DNA of 13,239 bases from the NCBI GenBank assembly GCA_017642565.1, contig JAGCOU010000051.1, positions 1 to 13,239 on the forward strand. Reading direction: 5' to 3'. The position numbers were made by a program, and so were the translations under genes. This document shows positions 7,330 through 13,239 of this stretch, piece after piece. The notes under the pieces were generated by a model. It worked only from the letters and a program-made list of their open reading frames with translations, searched no databases and was not told the DNA's origin. The DNA comes from Alphaproteobacteria bacterium. Lineage in GTDB: Bacteria > Pseudomonadota > Alphaproteobacteria > Rs-D84. Positions within the stretch are counted from its first letter, which is position 1. Every line of letters starts with the position of its first letter.

Positions 7330-7337
7330 TTTGTCAT

Positions 7338-7343
7338 AGGAGA
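7338..7343 (+). promoter_or_regulatory. Ribosome binding site that fixes a TTG start
   Basis: AGGAGA lies six bases before TTG at 7350. It is the only strong ribosome site in the region and places the start directly before the prepilin leader. The longer open frame from ATG 7101 has no such site and runs through the opposite-strand DUF4167 gene. Confidence 0.75.
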
Positions 7344-7349
7344 GATTTT

Positions 7350-8702
7350 TTGCACGCTCAAAAAGGTAATTTTTTACTACAAGCCTTACTAGCACTAACT
7401 TTGGTTTTTGCTTTTATGCCATTTTTTGCCAAAAAATTATCTTCGCGGGATATGGCGGCACAAATGTATGCCACCACAGAACAGATAGAAACAGTATATA
7501 ATGCGACACGAAATTTTCTGCGCGAAGAAAAAGAAGAATTGCCATATAAAAAACAAGAACTTTCTGGTAATGCGATGGTATCATTGTTGGAAGTATACGG
7601 GCTGCCATTTGGCTTTGTTCCTCAAACCCCGTTTGGTCAAGATATATCGTTGGTCATAGATAAAAACCAAGATGGAATTTTGAGTTATATTAAAATCAAA
7701 GGCGGAAATCTGTCAAAAATAGAATTGGCTGAACTTGCGAGACGCGTTGGTTTTTATGCCAATAACAAAGGAACACATCTCGAAGTTATTGTTCCAATTG
7801 ATAGCATGTATAGCGATATTGTATCCAAAAAAGAAACAAGTGAAAGTGCCGGCTTTTTATCTGAACTGGATATGGGCGACAACAGTATAGACAGGGCGGG
7901 TGTGCTATTTGCTCGCAATGGTGCATTTGAATCTGCCCAATTTAATACTTTGGTTCTTTATGGTGTAGAGACAGGAAACAATGAAAGAAATAAAATATCA
8001 GATATATACGCGAACAGAACTGTCTTTCAAAGTGCAGACGGTGGCGCCGCTTTGTCTTTGGGCAGGGGTGAATTAAATGTTAGTGATTTATCTGTGCGAA
8101 CAATCTCGAAATATGGAAGCGCAGGCGGTTTTGAATCTAATGCTGCATCAGTGTATGATTTTTCTATGGCAGAAGGCAAAACAGGTTTTTCTGGTCCGTC
8201 AGACTGGATTGTTCGTGGCTCTGTGCGCGCCGATAATTTCAGTTTTAATGTAGACAGATTAGACATAGGAGCTTATTTGGATGCTTCTCGTGGGCAAGAT
8301 GTTTATATTGATTATGATTCTTTGGAATACAACACAAAAATGGGTGTAGATGTAAAAAATATTTATGCTGCAAATATATCTTTGCGCGACCAAACTTCAT
8401 ACGGGCTTTTAAATGACCAAAGCGGACCTTTGTTGATAGATATAAGGCCTGCTGGAACTTCTTTGTTGCCAGATGTTTATGTCGATACTATTGATAATGA
8501 TTCTTTTGAAATTATCGCAAACCCAAAGGACACAGATGGCAAAATGGTGTCTTGTAGAGATATTATTGCTGGGATAAACGGGGTGTACAACAGAAAATCT
8601 TTGGCTCAAAACATTATTTGTCAGTATGTGTTTTGGCAAAGATTAGAAGCAAGAATAGATATAAAACAATGTTTAATGAGTGGCAGAAGTGATTGTATGT
8701 AA
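7350..8702 (+). CDS. Large prepilin-like protein 1 (possible tip subunit)
   Basis: With the TTG start at 7350 the protein has 450 residues. The leader ends in Lys5-Gly6, followed by N-F-L-L-Q and a hydrophobic helix (7-27), as in type IV prepilins, but mature +5 is Gln instead of Glu. The helix continues amphipathically to about residue 60. A small domain (about 72-150, with YGLPFGF and PFGQD) resembles the N-terminal region of PilV-type pilus-tip adhesins. A long beta-rich, Ser/Asp/Asn-rich region (about 180-395) follows, then a C-terminal cap with four cysteines (C402, C424, C441, C449). Minor pilins that lack Glu5, such as GspK, sit at the tip of their filament, so a tip position is plausible. 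First gene of a three-prepilin set. Family assignment rests on the N-terminus. Confidence 0.8.
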   Translation: MHAQKGNFLLQALLALTLVFAFMPFFAKKLSSRDMAAQMYATTEQIETVYNATRNFLREEKEELPYKKQELSGNAMVSLLEVYGLPFGFVPQTPFGQDISLVIDKNQDGILSYIKIKGGNLSKIELAELARRVGFYANNKGTHLEVIVPIDSMYSDIVSKKETSESAGFLSELDMGDNSIDRAGVLFARNGAFESAQFNTLVLYGVETGNNERNKISDIYANRTVFQSADGGAALSLGRGELNVSDLSVRTISKYGSAGGFESNAASVYDFSMAEGKTGFSGPSDWIVRGSVRADNFSFNVDRLDIGAYLDASRGQDVYIDYDSLEYNTKMGVDVKNIYAANISLRDQTSYGLLNDQSGPLLIDIRPAGTSLLPDVYVDTIDNDSFEIIANPKDTDGKMVSCRDIIAGINGVYNRKSLAQNIICQYVFWQRLEARIDIKQCLMSGRSDCM

Positions 8703-8727
8703 AAAACATCTTTGCAAAAGAAATTTG

Positions 8728-9885
8728 ATGGCGCAACGCGGTGCGTCTATGACAGAGGTTATATTGGCTGTGTCAGTCATAGTTGCTGTATCGCCTTTTA
8801 TGTATAATCAAATTACGAATATGGCAAATGACGCTCAAGATATTGCCAAGGCAAATCAAATAGTAAAATCTCGCGATGGAATAATAAACTTTTTGCGCGT
8901 CAATCAAAGCCAATGGGGTGACGATGCAGAAATACAAATGAGCGAAGAAGAAATCAAGGCTGTCGTTCCAATGGCTCATACAGGCTTCATAGATAAATAT
9001 AAAATTAATGGTGCGACAATCACAGAAGCCTATATTGCATTCAGTCTCGATGAGCCAAATTTTCGAGTGGCTAATATTGCAAAGCACATAGGTGAAGATG
9101 CGGCAGTTGTTCGCGAAGACGGTGTTGCTTATGCGCCTGGTTGGGCTGTGTCTGCCCCAGAAAATTTCCATGTTGGTGATTTGATATATCGTATATCTCG
9201 CGATTTCGAAGGTGCTGATAATTCAAAATTTTTGCATCGTGGAACGATGGGCGAAGACGATTTAAATAAAATGCAACGCGATTTGCACATGAATAATTTT
9301 AACATTTTCAATGTAAGCGATATTGATGCTCTGTCTGCGAAAATAGTTGATGTAGACGCAGTATTTTTAGATGCCACAGTGGTTGATACCAACAGTTTAT
9401 ATTTTTCTTCTGGTGCAAATTTGAATTCTACGAATGTAGCAGTTGGCTCAATGCGTGTTACTGGGGATACAAGCGGTTTTAAACTTATAAGTGCAGACAA
9501 ACTAAATGGCGATAAATATACAACAAACGGCCGTATTATAACAGATCGTGCTACAATTGGGAATTCTGTAAATGTCGCTGGAAATCTTGTTATTAAATCA
9601 ACCAGCAGCACTACGTCCAGTGGTTTTGGTGGCATTTCAATGAACAAACTTTTGACGCCTTATATATCTGCGACAGACATGGCATTTTTTGAAAATTATG
9701 GCATCACAGTATCTGGTGAATTATTACTTACAGACAAAGCACCTTTGAAAATTGGTTCTTGGGTTTTTCCTTCGACAACACCACCATCTTTTTCAAAGTT
9801 CATACTTACGCGCGCTACATTGCCGACAACACCAGATGCAGATGAATTTAAAAAAATAACTCACAAAGATTGGCAGACGAGATGA
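8728..9885 (+). CDS. Large prepilin-like protein 2
   Basis: From the ATG at 8728 the protein has 385 residues. Leader MAQRG precedes A-S-M-T-E with Glu at mature +5, then a hydrophobic helix to about residue 27 and a long amphipathic helix to about 55. A mixed domain follows to about residue 185, then a beta-rich region introduced by DLHMNNFNIFNVSDIDAL. Such hydrophobic-polar ladders are typical of phage tail-fibre-like and PilV-like stalks. No cysteines occur after the leader. The start is uncertain: GTG at 8680 (overlapping the previous gene) and TTG at 8725 are in frame, and none has a strong ribosome site; the longer form would add 16 residues to the leader. The gap from the previous gene is 25 bases, so it is probably cotranscribed. 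Confidence 0.78.
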   Translation: MAQRGASMTEVILAVSVIVAVSPFMYNQITNMANDAQDIAKANQIVKSRDGIINFLRVNQSQWGDDAEIQMSEEEIKAVVPMAHTGFIDKYKINGATITEAYIAFSLDEPNFRVANIAKHIGEDAAVVREDGVAYAPGWAVSAPENFHVGDLIYRISRDFEGADNSKFLHRGTMGEDDLNKMQRDLHMNNFNIFNVSDIDALSAKIVDVDAVFLDATVVDTNSLYFSSGANLNSTNVAVGSMRVTGDTSGFKLISADKLNGDKYTTNGRIITDRATIGNSVNVAGNLVIKSTSSTTSSGFGGISMNKLLTPYISATDMAFFENYGITVSGELLLTDKAPLKIGSWVFPSTTPPSFSKFILTRATLPTTPDADEFKKITHKDWQTR

Positions 9886-11201
9886 TATCAAAAAGAAAAT
9901 CTTTTTCTAGACGCAATAATCAACATGGTGGCATGCTGGTGGAATTAATGATGACTATCGCGTTGGCTGCGATAATAATTCCTTTTGTGTTCAGGTATCA
10001 ACAAACTTCGGTTGAACGCGCAAGAAATCTCGCAGTGGCAAAACAAATAGAAAATGTTCAAAATGCCCTGGAAAGATATATTATGGAAAATAAAACTGAA
10101 TTAATGAGGCCTATTGGAAAAAATATATCGCGTGTAAAATTGGCAGATTTGGTTGAATATGGTCTGGACGAAAACATAGCCGTTAATTACAAAGACGAAT
10201 ATCAATTGCGTATTTTAAAAACTGCAGATATAAATAACAAATCTATTTTGCAAGGCGTGGTAATTTTAAGTGATGGAAACATAAGCCCGCTTCGCACACG
10301 CGAAATAGTGAATCTCGGCGGTGGCAAATTTGGCTTTGTCGAAGGAAATGTCACCTATGGTGGATTTGGGGCTTTTCACGCGGATGCAAAAGATTTTGGA
10401 ATAACAAACACCAAAGGTTTAATAGGAACAACATCAACAACACGCGGTAACACCGAATATTTGTGGCGTTTGCCGTCAAACAGCGAAGAAGATGCAACAA
10501 TGTTATCTCCGTTAAATCTTGATGGGCACGATGTTCAAAAAGTTCGTTTTTTTGATGCGTCTAAGGCACAATTTGAAGAAAAATTAAAAATAGAAAAACT
10601 CGCGACTTCTTCTTTGGAATTTTCTAATCGCACAACTATGGACGCTATTTTTTCAACTAATTCAGCGGTTGTAAATGGTGCTTTTACAGCAGATTCGCGA
10701 AATCTAAATGTTGGCGGGACATTAACTTTGGCTGATTCCGCAAAGTTTTCTTCGTTTTACACAAATGATTTGTATGTAAATAATTTAACTTTGAGTGGTT
10801 TTTCAGTAACATCAACAAGTGGAAAATCATCTACTTTGAAAATCATAGGCGACATGGATTTAATACTGGGACACATCAGTGCTACTTATGTTTCTGTTGG
10901 ATATACTGGGTCAGTAACTCCGCAATTAACAATCAGCGATAAAATTCAAGATTCCAAAGATTCTTCGTTTTATTGGGATATAAAAAATCAACGCGCACGT
11001 TTTGCAGATGTGAATTTTCCAGAATTATCTCGTATGGTCGCACAAATAATTAGAACTGAATCAAAAACAGGAACCATAGCAACAAGTGTTTTTGGTGCAG
11101 TCGCAGCCAATGCCAATGCTACGGTCGGCGATTACATAAATGCTCTTAATACTATGCAATCGCAAATCAGGGATAAATATGAACAGTTGAAATTGAAATA
11201 A
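9882..11201 (+). CDS. Large prepilin-like protein 3
   Basis: A protein of 439 residues from the ATG at 9882. This start overlaps the previous stop as ATGA, which points to translational coupling; a TTG at 9870 is also in frame. A basic 16-residue leader ending in Q-H-G is followed by G-M-L-V-E (Glu at mature +5) and a hydrophobic helix to about residue 38. A helix and small domain run to about 150, then a stalk-like region begins with PLNLDGHDVQKVRFFDAS, clearly parallel to the equivalent stretch of protein 2. Later segments (LNVGGTLTLAD, LYVNNLTLSG) continue a repeated beta pattern. The C-terminal 60 residues are helical and end in a lysine-rich tail. There is no cysteine. It probably forms a multi-subunit pilus tip or adhesin with its two neighbours. 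Confidence 0.8.
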   Translation: MISKRKSFSRRNNQHGGMLVELMMTIALAAIIIPFVFRYQQTSVERARNLAVAKQIENVQNALERYIMENKTELMRPIGKNISRVKLADLVEYGLDENIAVNYKDEYQLRILKTADINNKSILQGVVILSDGNISPLRTREIVNLGGGKFGFVEGNVTYGGFGAFHADAKDFGITNTKGLIGTTSTTRGNTEYLWRLPSNSEEDATMLSPLNLDGHDVQKVRFFDASKAQFEEKLKIEKLATSSLEFSNRTTMDAIFSTNSAVVNGAFTADSRNLNVGGTLTLADSAKFSSFYTNDLYVNNLTLSGFSVTSTSGKSSTLKIIGDMDLILGHISATYVSVGYTGSVTPQLTISDKIQDSKDSSFYWDIKNQRARFADVNFPELSRMVAQIIRTESKTGTIATSVFGAVAANANATVGDYINALNTMQSQIRDKYEQLKLK

Positions 11202-11214
11202 TTTGTGGTATAAA
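11193..11214 (+). promoter_or_regulatory. Possible internal promoter before the zinc-ribbon gene
   Basis: TTGAAA is present twice at the end of prepilin gene 3 (11187-11192 and 11193-11198). The first copy is 16 bp from TATAAA (11209-11214), the second only 10 bp, so the first is the likelier -35. The 35-base gap before the next gene leaves room for a start site. AT richness makes chance matches likely. Confidence 0.35.
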
Positions 11215-11236
11215 ATTGTAAAAACAGAGGTTTTAA

Positions 11237-11749
11237 ATGAAAGCAGTTTGTGATTTTTGTAAAACAGAATATACACTGGACAGAATACCGAATACACCTG
11301 TGAAATGTGCTGTATGTGGTCATGTTTGGACACCGCGTGTTCCTTTTCGTCACAATGCCACTATGAAATTAATCGCATCTATATGTGCATTCATTGCAGC
11401 ATGTATATTTTCGCTGGCAGTTGTGTTTAATTTTTCATCCAAGAACAACAATAATAAACCACTGATTACCAAGATAGATGAAAAAAACATACACCTTGTC
11501 GAAGACGAAAGCGGTAACAAGCGCATATTTGTATCTGGTGATATTACTAACACCACAGACGATATTTATGGACTGCCTAATATTGTAATTATTTCTTATG
11601 ACGAGAAAGAAAATGTCTTGTCGCGACAAACCTTTACTCCGCCAGCAACTTTGTTGGAGGCTAAAACCACGGTTACATTTAATCATATGTTATCTGTGAA
11701 TCCGGCAAATGTAAAAAGATTATCTGTGGAATTAAAGGAATCAAAATGA
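11237..11749 (+). CDS. MJ0042-type zinc-ribbon membrane protein
   Basis: A protein of 170 residues. The N-terminus has C5-x2-C8 and C24-x2-C27 with CAVCGHVW, the MJ0042-type zinc ribbon common in proteobacterial proteins, often joined to a DUF3426 domain. A membrane segment follows (about 43-66). The remaining hundred residues, with I-F-V-S-G-D-I-T-N-T and P-P-A-T-L-L, form a beta-rich domain like DUF3426 that should lie outside the inner membrane, leaving the zinc ribbon in the cytoplasm. No function is established for the family. The start is supported by GAGG six bases upstream. It overlaps the next gene by ATGA, so the two are probably translated together. Confidence 0.8.
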   Translation: MKAVCDFCKTEYTLDRIPNTPVKCAVCGHVWTPRVPFRHNATMKLIASICAFIAACIFSLAVVFNFSSKNNNNKPLITKIDEKNIHLVEDESGNKRIFVSGDITNTTDDIYGLPNIVIISYDEKENVLSRQTFTPPATLLEAKTTVTFNHMLSVNPANVKRLSVELKESK

Positions 11750-12207
11750 AGATTTTACCAGCAATAATTACGGCAATTTTATCATTATCCGCATTTGCAG
11801 ATACACCAGTATTGCCCGGCCCGCGCGTCAGTTTGTTTTCTACAACAGTTGATTGGGCAGCCGTCACAGGAAGACCTTGGCAGCAATATAGCGGACAAAT
11901 CAGTGGTGGCAATAAATCTTTGTTAAAAAACGGTCTGGTATTATATTACCTTGATTCGTTTCCTTGCTATGGCGAAGCGGACAGCGTTCGCGTTTGGATT
12001 TCGCCAAAGGGTGAAATGAACGGTTATTTGCGTCTTGTATGTGTTGCAACGCCAAAGACAATCTCTTTTGCATATCGTAACGCCACCCAAGAGGCACTGG
12101 ATGCACAAACGACTGGCATTTTGACTTGTCCAACAACTGGGGACAGATATTTTAAAATAGACCTGTCGAAATGTGAGGTTGGACCAAAATGGGCGGACTA
12201 TAAATAA
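11746..12207 (+). CDS. Small exported protein, function unknown
   Basis: A protein of 153 residues with a signal peptide (about 1-18, cleavage after SAFA). The mature part is beta-rich with several Trp, Tyr and Gly residues and four cysteines (in FPCYGEAD, RLVCVAT, ILTCPTT and SKCEVG), which could form two disulphides in the periplasm. I do not recognise the family. The start overlaps the preceding stop as ATGA and its own stop overlaps the next start as TAATG, so it is tightly coupled between a membrane zinc-ribbon protein and a pseudouridine synthase. No lipobox is present. Confidence 0.75.
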   Translation: MKILPAIITAILSLSAFADTPVLPGPRVSLFSTTVDWAAVTGRPWQQYSGQISGGNKSLLKNGLVLYYLDSFPCYGEADSVRVWISPKGEMNGYLRLVCVATPKTISFAYRNATQEALDAQTTGILTCPTTGDRYFKIDLSKCEVGPKWADYK

Positions 12208-13166
12208 TGGCAGAAATTCGAAATTTTATTGTAGATGCAGAAAACACAGGCATCCGCTTGGATAAATTTTTATCGCTTTCTATGCCTGAATTTTCGCGCA
12301 GTGAAATTCAAAAATTTATTATCAAACGCGGCGATGGCAAGACATTAAAATTGGCAGAAAAAACCAAAGAAAATGATGAATTTATTGTTGAAATCCCTGA
12401 TAAAAAAACTGATATCGCCTATGACAACATCTCGAACGATTTTGATTTAGATATTTTATTCGAAGACGATGATATAATCGTCATAGATAAACCGCGTGGC
12501 GTAGTGATGTACCCAAGCGCTGGAAACAAAACAGGCACACTCGTTCAAAATTTATTGTCTTATACAAAATTATCGACACTTGGCGGATTGACGAGACCAG
12601 GGGTTGTTCATCGGCTTGATAAAGATACCAGCGGGGTTATGGTTTTTGCAAAAAGTGATGCCGCTTATCGTGGTTTGGTAAAGATTTTTTCCGCGCATGA
12701 TTTAACAAGAAAATATGTTGCTTTTGTATGGGGCGTTCCAACTTGGGGCGGTGCAGATATTACAGGAAACATAGCGCGTTCATCAAGAAACAGACAAAAA
12801 ATGAGTCTTGTGAAAACAGGGGGCAAACCAGCACACACAATTGTCAATGTGATGGATGTCTGGACGCGGCCAGGAATATCAATGTTTCGTTGCACTTTGA
12901 TGACTGGGCGCACGCATCAAATCAGGGTTCATTTATCTTCGCATGGGTTTCCTGTGTTGTGCGACCCGCTTTATGGTCGTGAAAAATCTCATATTGGTTC
13001 GGTCAAAGACCCCGCATTACTGGAATTTTTGAAAAATCACAACGGTCAAATGTTGCACGCAGAGGTTTTAGAATTTGTTCACCCTGTAACTGGCGAAAAA
13101 ATGCATTTTAAATCTCGCATCCCAATTGATATGATGGAATTAAAAGATATTCTCGATAACGAATAA
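12207..13166 (+). CDS. RluC/RluD-family 23S rRNA pseudouridine synthase
   Basis: A protein of 319 residues, the usual length for the family. An S4 RNA-binding domain lies at about 14-63 (GIRLDKFLS, then SRSEIQKFI), though its usual VNG loop is altered to KRGDGKTLKL. The catalytic domain (about 85-300) has HRLDKDTSG (135-143), with Asp138 the expected catalytic residue, and GRTHQIRVH (234-242). These enzymes isomerise uridines in 23S rRNA; RluD-type enzymes act on helix 69 and RluC-type at other sites. Sequence alone does not let me choose between them. It is the last gene of the plus-strand run and is followed by a terminator. In several alphaproteobacteria an rluD-like gene precedes rpoH, but the window ends before the next gene. 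Confidence 0.93.
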   Translation: MAEIRNFIVDAENTGIRLDKFLSLSMPEFSRSEIQKFIIKRGDGKTLKLAEKTKENDEFIVEIPDKKTDIAYDNISNDFDLDILFEDDDIIVIDKPRGVVMYPSAGNKTGTLVQNLLSYTKLSTLGGLTRPGVVHRLDKDTSGVMVFAKSDAAYRGLVKIFSAHDLTRKYVAFVWGVPTWGGADITGNIARSSRNRQKMSLVKTGGKPAHTIVNVMDVWTRPGISMFRCTLMTGRTHQIRVHLSSHGFPVLCDPLYGREKSHIGSVKDPALLEFLKNHNGQMLHAEVLEFVHPVTGEKMHFKSRIPIDMMELKDILDNE

Positions 13167-13167
13167 T

Positions 13168-13204
13168 CGAAATTCATGAAAAATTTTTTTAATTTCGTTT
13201 TTTT
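13168..13204 (+). terminator. AT-rich Rho-independent terminator after the pseudouridine synthase
   Basis: CGAAATT (13168-13174) pairs with AATTTCG (13191-13197), with further A:T pairing inside the loop, and seven T follow (13198-13204). It starts just after the stop codon. The stem has only two G:C pairs, so strength is uncertain. Confidence 0.6.
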
Positions 13205-13239
13205 ACGATATAACAGCTGCGGTATGATTGAAGCAAGAA
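13205..13239 (+). other. Window end, probable upstream region of the next gene
   Basis: Thirty-five bases without a gene. TATGAT (13223-13228) would make a good -10 box, but the sequence 15-17 bp upstream is only T-rich (TTTACG or TTTTTA), so a promoter for a gene beyond the window is possible but not demonstrated. Confidence 0.25.

Noticed and set aside
7101..7349. N-terminal extension of large prepilin 1 from an upstream ATG
   Set aside because: It would overlap the opposite-strand DUF4167 gene and bury the prepilin signal 88 residues inside the protein. The TTG at 7350 has a strong AGGAGA site and sits directly before the prepilin leader.
9129..9647. 172-residue open frame opposite large prepilin 2
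   Set aside because: It lies entirely antisense to a better supported gene, lacks a ribosome site and has no recognisable motif.
7350..11201. Shufflon with inverted repeats that switch the pilin C-termini
   Set aside because: The PilV-like layout suggested it, but I see no recombinase gene and no repeated sfx-like 19-bp sites within or between the three genes.

Overview
The window reads as chromosomal DNA of an AT-rich Gram-negative bacterium, most likely an alphaproteobacterium. Supporting evidence is a DUF4167-type protein (a family I know almost only from Alphaproteobacteria) next to dnaX, an OmpH/Skp-type periplasmic protein, an OmpA-type outer-membrane lipoprotein and an MJ0042-type zinc-ribbon membrane protein. 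The short pilin with a G-R-S-L-I-E processing site resembles pilins I associate with uncultured, host-associated low-GC alphaproteobacteria; that placement is inference. TGA acts as an ordinary stop codon. I see no tRNA, rRNA, CRISPR array, transposase or phage gene, and no stretch over 300 bases without a gene.

Left part, minus strand (7203 down to 2): a DUF4167 protein, dnaX (DNA polymerase III tau/gamma), a small type IV prepilin, an OmpA-type lipoprotein, an OmpH/Skp-like protein with its own promoter and a strong terminator, and a 1079-residue secreted protein with about 44 cysteines in two kinds of repeated module. dnaX carries a run of nine A in its linker, and a -1 shift there meets a stop after one codon, which would give a gamma-like short form.

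Right part, plus strand (7350 to 13166): three consecutive genes for unusually large prepilin-like proteins (about 450, 385 and 439 residues), each with a type IV pilin N-terminus and a long, beta-rich, low-complexity C-terminal part like a pilus-tip adhesin. They are followed by a zinc-ribbon membrane protein, a small secreted protein of unknown function and an RluC/RluD-type pseudouridine synthase, ending in an AT-rich terminator. Short spacings and ATGA/TAATG overlaps suggest one transcription unit, perhaps with an internal promoter near 11190.

The two halves diverge from a 146-bp region (7204-7349) in which one palindromic TTGCAA lies 17 bp from a good -10 box on each side, so both promoters may share one -35 element. 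The cell-surface theme (four prepilin-like proteins, a cysteine-rich exported protein, a lipoprotein and a periplasmic chaperone) is mixed with housekeeping genes. No pilus ATPase, platform protein, secretin or prepilin peptidase is in the window, so assembly machinery must be elsewhere. The most novel items are the giant prepilin trio, the cysteine-module protein, the dnaX slippery site and the shared divergent promoter.
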